Below, one piece after another: positions 1-9,937 of a stretch of 64,000 nt of DNA; within the stretch, counting starts at the first letter, position 1, and each line of letters opens with the position of its first letter. The DNA lies in NCBI GenBank assembly GCA_030141605.1, contig JAQGDQ010000468.1, positions 113,545 to 177,544 on the forward strand, in the 5' to 3' direction. Under the pieces are notes generated by a model. It searched no databases. It was not told the origin of the DNA and saw only the letters and a list, made by a program, of their open reading frames with translations. Both the position numbers and the translations under genes were made by a program. The stretch is from Tubiluchus corallicola. Lineage: Eukaryota > Priapulida > Priapulimorpha > Priapulimorphida > Tubiluchidae.

Positions 1-837
1 GCGTATGACTCAGGTCAAACAATTAATACAACTTTACAGTCAGGGTATTGAGGACTTTATTTATGCACTATCCTGTAGTCTGAATGAGATGGGTGGTGTT
101 CCCCTTACCCTTGTACCGGATAACCTGAAATCAGCCATTGTAAAAGCGCACAGATACGAGCCTAATGTAACCCAGGCATTGGAAGATTTTGCCAATCACT
201 ATGGGACAACAGTAACTCCGGCCCGGGTACGAAAGCCTAAAGTTTGGTTGAGAATCAGGTTCGTTTGATCTATAGCCGGGTATATGCACGCTTGCGACAC
301 CAGACATTTTTTGACTTACAATCTCTGAATAAAGCCATTGCTGAAAAAGTTAAGGAGCACAATCAAACACGAATGCAACGTAAGGAATACTGTCGTGAAG
401 AGAAGTTCCTTTCCGATGAAAAACATATCCTGAAACCTCTTCCGAAAAACCACTACAAGATTAAATACTATAAGGAATTAACCGTAGCGAAAAACAATCA
501 CATTTACCTTCATAAGGATAAGCACTATTACAGTGTTCATTACCGCTATATCGGGCGAAAGGTGAAAGTAATCTATACCCGTTCTATGGTATATATTTAC
601 TCCCGGGGAGAACAGATAGCTGTGCATACAAGAAGTTATATCAAAGCAGGATATTCAACCCGAAAAGAACATCTCTGCTCCGAACATAAACATTACATAA
701 GCAGAGCAGAAGTCCGGAGTATTACCTTTAGGATAAGTATCCTGAACAGCTTCGATACAGCTGTTCAGGACTTTTGAGCCTGGCCAGAAAAAGTGATCCG
801 AATGAATTGGATCAGGCATGATTGTCAGAATTATCTG
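1..837 (+). pseudogene. IS21-family transposase (IstA), broken and truncated
   Basis: The two reading frames 5-268 and 244-777 together give the C-terminal half of an IstA transposase: a DDE-core segment (residues like DNLKSAIVKAHRYEPN, ending ARVRKPK) followed by LVENQVRLIYSRVYARLRHQ and the IstA C-terminal beta-rich domain. A small deletion near 240-246 shifts the frame. A second shift near 705-715 takes the normal continuation (SRSPEYYL, then CSGLLSLARKSDPNELDQAC) into another frame, and that frame has internal stops. The N-terminal HTH part lies outside the window and no istB follows. The element is therefore dead at this locus. Family assignment rests on motif recall. Confidence 0.85.
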
Positions 838-891
838 TTCTTTGACCTTAACTGTGTAGAGGGGTCAGCATGACCGAGACAGGGGGTCAAT

Positions 892-1011
892 ATCACCGAA
901 ATATCCAATGGCTTCGACCGAGCCATTTCATATGGGTTTGACAATATGCAGATGCAAGCTGCACTAACAATCTTTGCAGTCAACCTAAAAAGGATATTGA
1001 AACTCTCGTAG
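892..1011 (+). pseudogene. C-terminal remnant of a second transposase
   Basis: An open frame ending at a TAG at 1009-1011 encodes a tail with SYGFDNMQMQAALTIFAVNL followed by KRIL. This resembles the end of IS1182/IS5-like DDE transposases, where a conserved 'NLKR' helix closes the protein. It has no start codon and no catalytic part. It directly abuts the IS21-like terminal sequence around 855-900 (two 'ggggtca' blocks), so two dead elements seem fused here. The exact IS family is uncertain. Confidence 0.5.
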
Positions 1012-1248
1012 GCAAGTGTTATATATTCCTATAAATAAGGGTTTATGAGCATGAATTAGACCTATCTTTTGCCCATTTAAGGATTTTCGATTTATCAGCT
1101 TTAAAGTAAACAAAGGATGTAACATTTGAGCACTTAGCCCAGCATTACATCCTTATATTTCTAAACTATCCTAAAATATGAAAAGTTTTTCAGTGGCCTC
1201 CGTTTTTTGGGCACCCTCTCTCCTAATTTAGTTGAATAACTAATTCTT
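1012..1248. other. Gene-free stretch with a 10-bp hairpin
   Basis: No gene is visible. Positions 1113-1122 (aaggatgtaa) and 1145-1154 (ttacatcctt) form a perfect 10-bp inverted repeat with a 22-nt loop. The sequence to about 1220 looks like the non-coding end of the decayed transposon to its left. It lies downstream of the last PUL gene, which is transcribed toward it, so the hairpin could also act as a terminator, but there is no strong T-tract. Confidence 0.4.
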
Positions 1249-2568
1249 CTAGAATTCAATTTCTCCTTTTATTCCAACCTCAACTTCTTTCCATAGGTTT
1301 TTCTCGATGATATGAACAATATCAAACACCATTAGGCCATCTGACTTTTCTATATTCATAGCAATGGATCTACTTAACTGATCGCGGTTGTTGTAGAACT
1401 GATCAACAAGGATGCCACCATAAAACTGGTTGTCTCCAAGAATATTACGAATATGCTTACAGCTACCTTCAACACAATACCAGTCTCCGCTTTGAGCTTC
1501 ACTATCTGTTTCGTTCCAAACTGCCTCACCTTTCTCTCGGTACTCTTTAATGGTTACATTGGTATAGTAGTTACCTGTTGTGTAAAGGTCCATTAACTCA
1601 GCATAACCTGTATTTTTGTAGTTAGCAGATGCCCACCCAAAATCTCTTGAAGTGTCATATTCATTACTTGCCCAGTTTACACCTACTTCATAATAAGATG
1701 GATACCAAGCTCCTGTGTATGTACCATAGCTAATATTCGGATTTACTGCTTTCACTGCAGCTTTTGATTTAGCCATAAAATCATAAATCACCTGGCTTCT
1801 CCACTCGATCCACTCTTTAAATTTTGGTCCGTTAACACGCTTTGCTTTGCCATCGCTATCTTTTTGCCACTCAAATATATCAGTTGGCCAGTTTTTCACC
1901 TCTTTACCAATCGCCTCTTCGAATGCCGCTTTTGATAAATCACTAAAATCGGCCATTATACCATCAAATCTAACACGATCGGTAATGATACCATCTAGCT
2001 TAGGATACATAGCAGTAACCTCTTCAAGTATTGAAATAATATATGCTTGGTATTCCATGTTAGCTGGATTAACCATGGCACTATATTTATTTTTCAAGTT
2101 AGTAATACTCGTTAACCCCTGATCGGGTGTATAAACAATTGTAGCCCACTCTGGGTGGTCAGTATATGCAGGACCAATATCAAAATGATTATGACCGGCG
2201 ACAAATACATTTAATGAGGCGTGAATTTCCAGTCCTAGTTTATGACCTGTTTCGATAAATCGACCAAGAAAATCGAAATCAGCTCGTTTAACTCCTTTCC
2301 ACTCAGTTAACTCATCAGCTATCTTACTTGAATACAACACGCTACCATCAATTGGTCTGACATCAACTACAGCATGTGTAAACCCTAAATCGGCAATTTT
2401 CTTTAAATAATAGTCGATGCTATCTGGGTAATTAAATCGCTCATAATTAGCTGTAGCATCAAACCACATTAATTTTTTCTTTTCATCTTTTTGTTCTGCG
2501 CTTTGCGTAGTGCAGCTCGATGCAAGCACTAAAACAATACAGACTAGTAGAAAACTTAATTTCTTCAT
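1249..2568 (-). CDS. GHL10-type (family 10-like) glycosyl hydrolase lipoprotein
   Basis: A 439-residue protein with a lipoprotein signal (VLASSC, Cys near residue 19), so probably lipid-anchored and periplasmic or surface exposed. The mature part starts with KLMWFDATANYERF and continues with DSIDYYLKKIADLGFTHAVV, DVRPIDGSVLY and IHASLNVF. This is the pattern of the TIM-barrel GHL10/PF02638-like proteins common in Bacteroidota PULs. It is paralogous to the gene at 9938-11335, sharing YYEVGVNWAS and WYPSYYEVG-type motifs. It is the last gene of the PUL, 44 bp after the broken GH20 gene. Substrate is unknown. The length is normal and no break is visible. Confidence 0.8.
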   Translation of the reverse strand: MKKLSFLLVCIVLVLASSCTTQSAEQKDEKKKLMWFDATANYERFNYPDSIDYYLKKIADLGFTHAVVDVRPIDGSVLYSSKIADELTEWKGVKRADFDFLGRFIETGHKLGLEIHASLNVFVAGHNHFDIGPAYTDHPEWATIVYTPDQGLTSITNLKNKYSAMVNPANMEYQAYIISILEEVTAMYPKLDGIITDRVRFDGIMADFSDLSKAAFEEAIGKEVKNWPTDIFEWQKDSDGKAKRVNGPKFKEWIEWRSQVIYDFMAKSKAAVKAVNPNISYGTYTGAWYPSYYEVGVNWASNEYDTSRDFGWASANYKNTGYAELMDLYTTGNYYTNVTIKEYREKGEAVWNETDSEAQSGDWYCVEGSCKHIRNILGDNQFYGGILVDQFYNNRDQLSRSIAMNIEKSDGLMVFDIVHIIEKNLWKEVEVGIKGEIEF

Positions 2569-2601
2569 AATAAAAACACATTTAATTTATTTGTATAATT
2601 T

Positions 2602-3962
2602 TTAATTGATTTCTATTTCGTCGATAAACAGAAAGGCTGGCTTGTTTTTCGCCGGATACCAATCAGGCATTGACCTAGACTGCCTGCAATGACTTTTACA
2701 TAGCGAGCTTCAATAGCATCATTACCTAAAGAGGCCGCTTCATATGCATAGCCACTGCTTCGCCATGCCATTAATGTTGCATTTACTGATATGCCGCCTT
2801 CCATTATTTCATCCCAACCAATTAACGATCTGCCATGTTTGGCTAAGTAGATTTCAATAGTTTGGGTAAAATGACTTTGCAGCTTCTGCTCAGGGGTAAA
2901 ATGTTTATCTGAAATAAAGCCCAGACTCTTAATTTTTGCCTGGCAGGCTTTACATTTTTCCCACTCATCTTTCGGGCATTCATCACCTCCAATATGGATG
3001 TATTTGGAAGGAAACAAGTCCATGATCTCATCCAGAACATTGTATACAAATTCATAGGATGATTCTTTTCCAACGCACAATACACCTTCAAACACACCCC
3101 ATGTTTCTGCTACTTTCATTTCTTTGCCTGTACATCCCAGCTCAGGGTAAGCGGCCAGTGCGGCTACCATGTAACCGGGCATATCTATTTCAGGAATTAC
3201 CATGATTGAGCGATCAGATGCGTATTGAACTACATCACGAACTTCTTCTTGCGAATAAAAACCACTGTGTGGGATGCCATCATATTCAGATGAATTTCTG
3301 CCTATTACCGTTTGTGCTCGGTATGCTCCCACTTCTGTCAGCTTAGGATATTGCTTAATCTCAATTCGCCATCCCTGATCTTCAGTCAAATGCCAATGAA
3401 ACATATTCATCTTGTGCATAGCTAGTATATCGATAAAACGCTTGATTGAATCAACCGAGAAGAAGTGGCGACCCACATCCAGATGAACTCCACGATATGA
3501 AAAGGCAGGCTCATCATGAATTAAGACACCATTTATTTGAATTGATTTGCCAATACTTTTGCTTGCAAGGGACATCAGTTGCTTAAGCGACTGTAATGCG
3601 TAAAAAGAACCTGCTTTTGTGAAAGCTTGAATATGTATCTTTTCACTATTTACATTCAAATTATAGCCTTCATCATTATCCATTTCCTGATAAGAAAAAA
3701 GCACGTCGCACTCAGCACTACTTTCTATAAACTTGACTGAAAAACCGTAATCTGACAGATGCTCTTTCAATGCCCAGGCTGTCGGTAAAAAAGTGATATT
3801 ATCGTAACTGACCTTTATTGCCTTGCCAGACTTCCACACTAAATGCCCGCTGGTTTCTGTCAGTTTTGTTGGTAAAGGAACAAGTGAAGAACTTTGTGAT
3901 TCTATTACTGTATCACAAGCTATCAGTCCTATCGCAATAAAACAAATAATAAAATACTTCAT
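2602..3962 (-). pseudogene. GH20 beta-N-acetylhexosaminidase lipoprotein, internally deleted
   Basis: The first 420 residues or so are a good GH20 enzyme: lipobox (GLIAC), GH20b domain, then the catalytic barrel with GVHLDVGRHFF, WHLTEDQGWRIE and the catalytic pair in HIGGDECPKDEW. After the strand containing LIGWDEI and MAWRSSG, the sequence jumps from SLGNDAI straight to EARYVKVIA. That second motif belongs to the very C-terminal accessory domain of longer GH20 proteins. The last barrel strands and the linker are therefore missing. One base is also missing near 2666-2670: the annotated frame ends CLIGIRRKTSQPFCLSTK (stop at 2613), while the shifted frame gives CPDWYPAKNKPAFLFIDEI and stops at 2602. 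It is probably inactive. An intact GH20 lies at 28174-30768. Confidence 0.8.
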
Positions 3963-3963
3963 C

Positions 3964-5037
3964 TTAATGTTTTATGTGTTTACTAATAATTGGGTATAGG
4001 AACTCAGCATATCTTATGAAGCCTAAATCTGTTAAATGAATTCCATCAACTGTAGCTTCTCCGTCAATACCTATTAGCTTCTCAGGGTTTATATAGCTGA
4101 GATGTCGGTCTCCTTTTTTTATAATTAATTGGCAAATAGTCTCTAAGGCTTTATTCTTCTCGTCCACAACTGTTCTTATCTGTGTGTCAAACTGTGAATG
4201 AGGAAAACAAATACTCCCTACTATAACTATATGGGTTTGAGGGTGCTTCTTTCGTATGCGCTCTACAAACTCCTCTGTTTTATCATTTAATTGTTGTGTA
4301 TTTACATTTGGCACAAAATCCAAAACAAAAACAGATGCGTCTGAATCGGCCATCAGGTCGGCAATTTCATAATCCAACTGACCATTTCCGCTAAACCCCA
4401 AATTAATTACTTGTCTGTTTAATTTTCGCCCCAAAACAGCTGTATATGCCATACCGGGTCGTGAGGCGCATGCGCCCTGAGTGATACTAGTACCATAGAA
4501 AACAACCGGCTTACTGCTTTGTGGGGCTTCCATCTTTGGTTTCTCAATAAGAGATAATGAATCAACGCCTATTGCCAACTCTTTAAGGCCATCATATAGT
4601 GGGAGGTAAAGCATATACTCGCGCATACGACCATCCATATTCTGAATAATGGTTTGATTGTTTAGAATGGCATGCGGACGGCCGGTATTGACAAACTGCC
4701 AGCGTTCATTCTCATATGCATACAGATCCAGCCCTTTTACTCCCACTGCAGTCATATGATTCAATACGACATCATCTGCTAACTTCCATTTGGCTGAAAT
4801 AGATGTTGAATTAGAGCTAAAACGAATATATAAACCTGCACTATTGGTTCCCAAATACCACAAACGATCACGAATCTCTCCTTCAAGTTGACTGGGTAGT
4901 CGCTCATACCTTGCGTTAGTCTTCCCGGTAATTTTGCCATAAACCGGAAATGTTGATGCATCGTAAAAGACTGTTTGTGATGCTGTATGAACAGAGACAA
5001 GCCCTAGTATTAAACCAATTATTATAACCTTATTCAT
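3964..5037 (-). CDS. SGNH/GDSL-family hydrolase with GxDLY domain
   Basis: A 357-residue secreted protein with an N-terminal signal peptide (IIGLILGLVSVHTAS). Residues about 25-165 match the beta-rich N-terminal module that carries GLDLYAYE. The SGNH hydrolase fold follows: block I GTSITQGACAS (nucleophile Ser), block II NLGFSGNGQLD, and the catalytic Asp/His block GIHLTDLGF near the C-terminus. These proteins usually act as carbohydrate esterases that remove O-acetyl groups from glycans; the acetyl substrate here is inferred from context. It lies between the DUF5009 protein and the broken GH20 gene in the same transcription unit, with a 1-bp gap to the GH20 gene. Confidence 0.85.
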   Translation of the reverse strand: MNKVIIIGLILGLVSVHTASQTVFYDASTFPVYGKITGKTNARYERLPSQLEGEIRDRLWYLGTNSAGLYIRFSSNSTSISAKWKLADDVVLNHMTAVGVKGLDLYAYENERWQFVNTGRPHAILNNQTIIQNMDGRMREYMLYLPLYDGLKELAIGVDSLSLIEKPKMEAPQSSKPVVFYGTSITQGACASRPGMAYTAVLGRKLNRQVINLGFSGNGQLDYEIADLMADSDASVFVLDFVPNVNTQQLNDKTEEFVERIRKKHPQTHIVIVGSICFPHSQFDTQIRTVVDEKNKALETICQLIIKKGDRHLSYINPEKLIGIDGEATVDGIHLTDLGFIRYAEFLYPIISKHIKH

Positions 5038-5065
5038 TGTATTTACAGTTTGATCTCTTTACGGG

Positions 5066-6466
5066 TTATGTCCTCCAAAACCATTTAATGCGCGTGAAGA
5101 ATGCGGCAAGCAGCATTGCTAAAGTCGTTAATATAACTCCTCTCAAAAAACCTGTCCACGCATTGGCATTCAGCATATCCAGATAAGGCGTCAGCCGCAA
5201 CAGGTTTAGTAAAGGCATTACAACTAAACTTGATGCCACATAAGCAATCATTGGGTTTTGTCCGGCCATTTCAAATCCTTTAAAAACTCCCTTAACCTTG
5301 TAGATATCACAAATGATTGAGAATGCTATCATCGCAAAAAATGCTAATCCGGAAGTCACAAAATAGAAACTGTATGTTGATGAATCTTTACGAATACCAC
5401 CTTCGTATCCTTCAAAGACCAAACCTAACAATAGCATGTAACTGCCTGCTACCAATAGTTTGTTCCATAGTTTACCATTTATGCTTGTCTTATCGTTTAA
5501 CCAATACAAAGCTGCCAACAGCACAACCGAAAGACCAAGGTTAAGCACCATATAACGCATATACAAGCAGTAAAGATTGACAACAATCAATGCAATGGAT
5601 ATGGCGAAAATGGCAATATATTTTGGCTGTCCTTTGGGTGATTCTTTCTGAGTATTCATTTGCTTAATCCAATCAAGCAAATACTCACCAGCTATTGAAC
5701 CGGGAATGACGATGAATAAATACTTCAGATAGTAAAACTTGTACATCCACGGTAGCGGTGACCAATGAAAAAATGAGCTAACCCAAGACTCGGAATTTGA
5801 GCTTGCTAAAAATATACCCATCAGAAACGGCAGTATTGCAATACGCCTAAGACTCTTACCATGCGTAAAAATATAGGCTATCGATACGAATATTGCCATG
5901 TTAGCCAAAACCAGAATAATGATATTGCTGAAAGCCATGCTAAATTCCCGATCTTTGGCATACGGCACTGTCAGTAACATGCCAGCTCCCGCAGCAAAAG
6001 CAATAATCTTTATCAACCAATGTCCCCACCTGGGCAATGGTAAAGGCAGGCGCATAAACATGGGAAACATGAGTATAAACGAAAAAATGGCAATCAACCA
6101 TGCTTTTGTGTCTTGTGGTGCACTAACAATGTGTGGATACATGTGCTGAATAAAAATGGCAAAAAATGTAAGCTGAGCACCACGCACCAAACTGTCGCGG
6201 ACTAATGCCAGCTTCGAGCTGCCTTTTTCCAGCTTACGTCCCAGTGAAAAGGGGAATGCAGCACCCATGGCAAACAAGAAAAACGGGAATACCAGATCGA
6301 CCCAGGTAATTCCATATCTTAAGCCATCAAATGCATGACTTGGAGGTGGGGTTTGTGCATGGTACATCCACCCCGGCAATATGCCATAAGCCACTGTTGC
6401 AGATAGCACCATAGTTACAATAGCATAACCACGAAAAACATCTAAAGATATAGCACGTTGATTCAT
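5066..6466 (-). CDS. DUF5009 / NagX-like multi-pass membrane acyltransferase-family protein
   Basis: A 466-residue integral membrane protein with about 10-12 hydrophobic helices. It begins with the family signature RAISLDVFRGYAIVTMVLS, and FPFFLFAMGAAFPFSLGRK follows. The family is related to heparan-alpha-glucosaminide N-acetyltransferase and the bacterial NagX/YeiB-type proteins and is often found next to GH20 genes. A role in moving or acetylating amino sugars across the inner membrane is an inference. A second, shorter member is at 31133-32233, again near a GH20 gene, which supports a link with N-acetylhexosamine use. Confidence 0.8.
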   Translation of the reverse strand: MNQRAISLDVFRGYAIVTMVLSATVAYGILPGWMYHAQTPPPSHAFDGLRYGITWVDLVFPFFLFAMGAAFPFSLGRKLEKGSSKLALVRDSLVRGAQLTFFAIFIQHMYPHIVSAPQDTKAWLIAIFSFILMFPMFMRLPLPLPRWGHWLIKIIAFAAGAGMLLTVPYAKDREFSMAFSNIIILVLANMAIFVSIAYIFTHGKSLRRIAILPFLMGIFLASSNSESWVSSFFHWSPLPWMYKFYYLKYLFIVIPGSIAGEYLLDWIKQMNTQKESPKGQPKYIAIFAISIALIVVNLYCLYMRYMVLNLGLSVVLLAALYWLNDKTSINGKLWNKLLVAGSYMLLLGLVFEGYEGGIRKDSSTYSFYFVTSGLAFFAMIAFSIICDIYKVKGVFKGFEMAGQNPMIAYVASSLVVMPLLNLLRLTPYLDMLNANAWTGFLRGVILTTLAMLLAAFFTRIKWFWRT

Positions 6467-6558
6467 TTATTCCTTTTTATTAATAGTTCATTTCGTTTGT
6501 TCCGGCACCACGTCAATAATAAACGTGACACCAGAGTAGTCTCTCTTCACATTATACT

Positions 6559-7809
6559 CTAGTATATCGCCACGGCTGTGACAACTGTTCGCTGTTGCCC
6601 ATCGCTTGGAATAATGGTTTCCTGCCCGTTAACCAACATACATGTTGAGCCACCACCATCTAAGTTAATGGCATTGACGCATCCGATTTGACCCAATAAA
6701 TCAGCAACATCAAAAAGAGATAAACCAGGTGTATCTGGTGTTTGATTTCGTCCCTCACACGCGAAGAAAATCAAGTAACCGTGCTTTGTTACACCTATTG
6801 CCGAACGTGGATGATTGTAAGTAACCTGAACACCACTTGCATTATCAAACAATTCAGGCTCCCATGTTACATCAACAACACCATCTTTAATTAACATTGG
6901 ACCAGCTCCAATTGCTGTTTGAGGTTTCCACTCTGAAGCTCCTTCAGGGAATGTTTTCGATGGAATTGGTAATGGCTCTTCTCCTGTTTTATTTGGTGCA
7001 GGAGCCGGATATGAATAAGTGATATCTCCGTTTGTATAAGCCCATTCGGCAGCAAAAGATTGTTCTCCAAAGTATCCAAAGCAAGCTTGTGTAGGATAAT
7101 AAACCTTTGAGTCGCGATAAACCATTGGTTGAGCCTTTTTAATCACCTCTCCGTCACGCTTAACAAATCCTAAGGCATTACCTGCATAGAAGTAACCCGC
7201 GTTAAGCACGAATGCAGGTTTACCATTGTCAGAGTAAAATCCGCTTGGGGTATGCGAACCGGATGCCTCACCTAATACATCAAACTTGGCATCGGAATGA
7301 TTCATATCCGCTACGGCAATATATGCTTTGATTTTTTTACCTTCAAACTCGTTGGAATTTTCATAAACTGATAAATACTCTGGCAACTCGCCAAATCTAT
7401 CAGAAGCAGCCCAACCATGCTCAGAGGGGTCGAATGCAGGAATGGTGTAACTAACCTTAAACCTAAATGTCGATGTTTGATTACTGTGTTTTACTTTTAT
7501 TGTTGGATTAGAATTTAAATCATATGATGCTTGCACTTCGTCTGGCTCTACCATCTCAACCCCATCTGCCAATACAAGTTTTATCTGTACATCACTTACA
7601 TCCGTATGCTGTTCAAATTGTAAAGTGATAATCTTTCCAAAATTGTCTACTTTTGCATGTAACACCTCTGGGGCAATAACTTCGACTTCATTAATTATTT
7701 CCGGTGAAAAATTTATCTCTTCACCTTCACTTTCACATGCTGTGCTGTAAAGCAAAAAACCAAAAAGAAATAGAAGATTGAACAAGCTGCTTACTGAATC
7801 ATTTTTCAT
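6559..7809 (-). CDS. Phosphodiester glycosidase (NAGPA-domain) lipoprotein
   Basis: A 416-residue protein with a lipoprotein signal (LLYSTAC). An N-terminal Ig-like or DUF5018-like beta region (about 30-125) is followed by a NAGPA domain. Motifs seen are FVLNAGYFYAGNALGF, AIGAGPMLIKDG, HPRSAIGVT and, near the end, NAINLDGGGSTCMLVNG, the family's signature glycine-rich loop. The mammalian relative (uncovering enzyme) cleaves GlcNAc-1-phosphodiesters. Bacterial members are thought to cleave sugar-phosphodiester links. In this PUL it points to a glycan with phosphodiester-linked amino sugar, which is an inference. No break is visible. Confidence 0.85.
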   Translation of the reverse strand: MKNDSVSSLFNLLFLFGFLLYSTACESEGEEINFSPEIINEVEVIAPEVLHAKVDNFGKIITLQFEQHTDVSDVQIKLVLADGVEMVEPDEVQASYDLNSNPTIKVKHSNQTSTFRFKVSYTIPAFDPSEHGWAASDRFGELPEYLSVYENSNEFEGKKIKAYIAVADMNHSDAKFDVLGEASGSHTPSGFYSDNGKPAFVLNAGYFYAGNALGFVKRDGEVIKKAQPMVYRDSKVYYPTQACFGYFGEQSFAAEWAYTNGDITYSYPAPAPNKTGEEPLPIPSKTFPEGASEWKPQTAIGAGPMLIKDGVVDVTWEPELFDNASGVQVTYNHPRSAIGVTKHGYLIFFACEGRNQTPDTPGLSLFDVADLLGQIGCVNAINLDGGGSTCMLVNGQETIIPSDGQQRTVVTAVAIY

Positions 7810-7846
7810 AACTTATTGTATTAAAGTTTATCTGGTTACTGGATTA

Positions 7847-8464
7847 TTATCTGATCTCTAATCTAAACCCTGCTGCTGGAATTCCTTCCGTGTTACTTAA
7901 GTTTGTAACTATGTAATTTTTAAAGCCATACCTCACTTCTCTAGGATTTTCAATTTCATCATGTCAGATGGTTACTCGGCTAGATCCTCCTAATATTTCT
8001 GCATTGGCTGTTTTAAACACACCATTGGGCTGTTTGACACTGGCATTGACAATGGTCTTGTGAGATCCAAATACCGGTTGCCCCCTATATCCTTTTACAG
8101 GCATCTCCATATTTGACTGACCGCTACAAAGCCATACCTCACCTATCAAAACATTATCAAGCACCAATTTGTCGCCATCACTAATTGTTATTGAATGTGC
8201 ATCGTGGCTACCAACAGGCGTACTCAGCCACACCTCCCATACGCCATTGGCATTACATTTAACTTTTTGCTTTTTTGAACTCCATGATGCCTGTACTGAA
8301 ATAGTTTTACCTATTTCTGCCCATCCCCATAATTTCACTTGCGTATTTTGCTGCAACACCATATTATCGCCAAGATATGCGGGTAGCTTAACTTTAGCCT
8401 GAAGATGATTTAAGCCTATCAAAGCAAATATGAGTAGAGACAATATGTATTTGTAATAGCTCAT
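7847..8464 (-). pseudogene. Sialate O-acetylesterase, large internal deletion plus nonsense codon
   Basis: Start chosen at the ATG at 8464 (MSYYKYILSLLIFALIG signal peptide); the longer reading would overlap the upstream gene. Residues 22 to about 145 are a normal sialate O-acetylesterase N-terminus: LPAYLGDNMVLQQN, GEVWLCSGQSNMEMPVKGYR with nucleophile Ser. After SHKTIVNAS the sequence jumps to the far C-terminal part (AEILGGSSRVTI). A TGA at 7964-7966 then sits where the family has Trp; in the same frame HDEIENPREVRYGF and a normal C-terminus follow to a TAA at 7847. Some 300 or more residues, including the catalytic His region, are missing, so no activity is expected. Confidence 0.8.
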
Positions 8465-8486
8465 GGTATAGTAGTTTAGTGGCTGA

Positions 8487-9917
8487 TTATTTGTTAAGAT
8501 TCGTTTTATAAACATTCCCGAACGGATCGGTTACATGCACTTCGATTAATGCATTGGCATCTGCAGGACGCGCTTTAAAAAGATGCGATGTTGGTGTTGG
8601 GCCAATCCACTTATAATCTAACTTATCTTTATCAGCATAGATGACACTTACATCAGGATCGTAGCCTTTGCACTGGGTCATTTCGCCCTGCTTAAGCCCA
8701 TTTTCGTACCATTCAATGTGCCAGCCGGGTCCCCAGTTCCATACATTGGCAACAATCTCTTCCGGGTTATTGCTATCATAACCAACCGAATATAGTTTAA
8801 ACTGAAAAGACTTGTCATAGCCCACACTCTTGTAAAACCATGACAAAGAATCGCCATCAACTTCAAAAACCTGATAACCACAAGGTGTTCCATCGGTACA
8901 TACTGCTCCTTGCCACCATGCTCCACCTATAGAAGCAATAATATGTTCCTGAACTGAAGGGGTATGCCTAAGGTTAAGGTTACAATGTTCATGTCCTGAT
9001 AGTATGTGCGCATTGTAAGGTTCCAAAATTTTATATAATGCATTCCGGTTGCTTACCCCTTTTCCCAACTTAGAATAATTAAAAGCATTTCGATCCTCCG
9101 TAAGTGAAGTAGGAATGTGCATGGCGACAATGACTAACGATCCTTCGGGGACAGATGCCAAATCTTGCTCGAGCCAGCTTAACATCTTTTCTTCGAGGTA
9201 ACCAATATAAAAGTATTGGTGTCCTAAATAGAAAACACTGTTTAGCACAACATAGTGGACATTTCCCCGATTGAACGAATAGTATGTAGGGCCAAACGAC
9301 TCCTCGTAACTCGGTGTCGTATTTTCATTTGAACGATGGTTAAAATTAAGGTCATGGTTTCCCACAACTCTAAAAAATGGTATCTCTAACTGACCAAGTT
9401 TATCAATATATCGTGGATACAGGTGATGTCTATCGGCCACCAGATCGCCACAGTCAATACCGAAAAATGTCTTTTTTAAAGGATGATTGTTAAGTAGTTC
9501 TTTGCAATCATCAATGGCTTCCTGATAAAAGTCAAACTCTTTGTCTTTGCCTAACTGAGGATCGGCATGTGCGAAAAATGCATGTTTAGAATCATCCTCA
9601 AGCAATGGGGTAAGGTTAAAATTGTAATCTTTTCGTTGTTCTAAATCAACGGGAAGGTAAAAGGACGGTACGCCCTTGTCGTGGTTAAAATGATAACCGG
9701 CAGGAGTTGAAATAAAAACAAACTTGCTTTTATTGCTTAAATCCAGCTGGTATTTTCCTTTGGAGTCTGTTCTGGTCACAGAAATACCATCGGAAACAAC
9801 AACATTTGCTATACCTTTATTATCACTCAACACTTTCCCTTTGATGGTTTGGGCATTTATCCCTAGACATAGTGATAATAAAATTAAGAGGCTAACAACT
9901 ACCTGCCATGTTCTCAT
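8487..9917 (-). CDS. Calcineurin-like phosphoesterase, secreted, three-domain type
   Basis: A 476-residue protein with a signal peptide (VVSLLILLSLCLGINAQ). An N-terminal Ig-like/carboxypeptidase-regulatory module (KGKVLSDNKGIANVVVSDG, about 24-105) is followed by a metallophosphatase core: HADPQLG, FGIDCGDLVADRH, RVVGNHDLN, VAMHIPTS, LSGHEHCN. These are the metal-ligand blocks of the family. A C-terminal beta domain follows (NWGPGWHIEWYENG). This architecture (MetallophosN-Metallophos-MetallophosC) is common in Bacteroidota PULs. It probably removes phosphate from the glycan or its fragments in the periplasm. It lies 20 bp from the GHL10 gene and 22 bp from the broken esterase, so it is cotranscribed. 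Confidence 0.88.
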   Translation of the reverse strand: MRTWQVVVSLLILLSLCLGINAQTIKGKVLSDNKGIANVVVSDGISVTRTDSKGKYQLDLSNKSKFVFISTPAGYHFNHDKGVPSFYLPVDLEQRKDYNFNLTPLLEDDSKHAFFAHADPQLGKDKEFDFYQEAIDDCKELLNNHPLKKTFFGIDCGDLVADRHHLYPRYIDKLGQLEIPFFRVVGNHDLNFNHRSNENTTPSYEESFGPTYYSFNRGNVHYVVLNSVFYLGHQYFYIGYLEEKMLSWLEQDLASVPEGSLVIVAMHIPTSLTEDRNAFNYSKLGKGVSNRNALYKILEPYNAHILSGHEHCNLNLRHTPSVQEHIIASIGGAWWQGAVCTDGTPCGYQVFEVDGDSLSWFYKSVGYDKSFQFKLYSVGYDSNNPEEIVANVWNWGPGWHIEWYENGLKQGEMTQCKGYDPDVSVIYADKDKLDYKWIGPTPTSHLFKARPADANALIEVHVTDPFGNVYKTNLNK

Positions 9918-9937
9918 TGTTCTAATTCTTAGATTAA

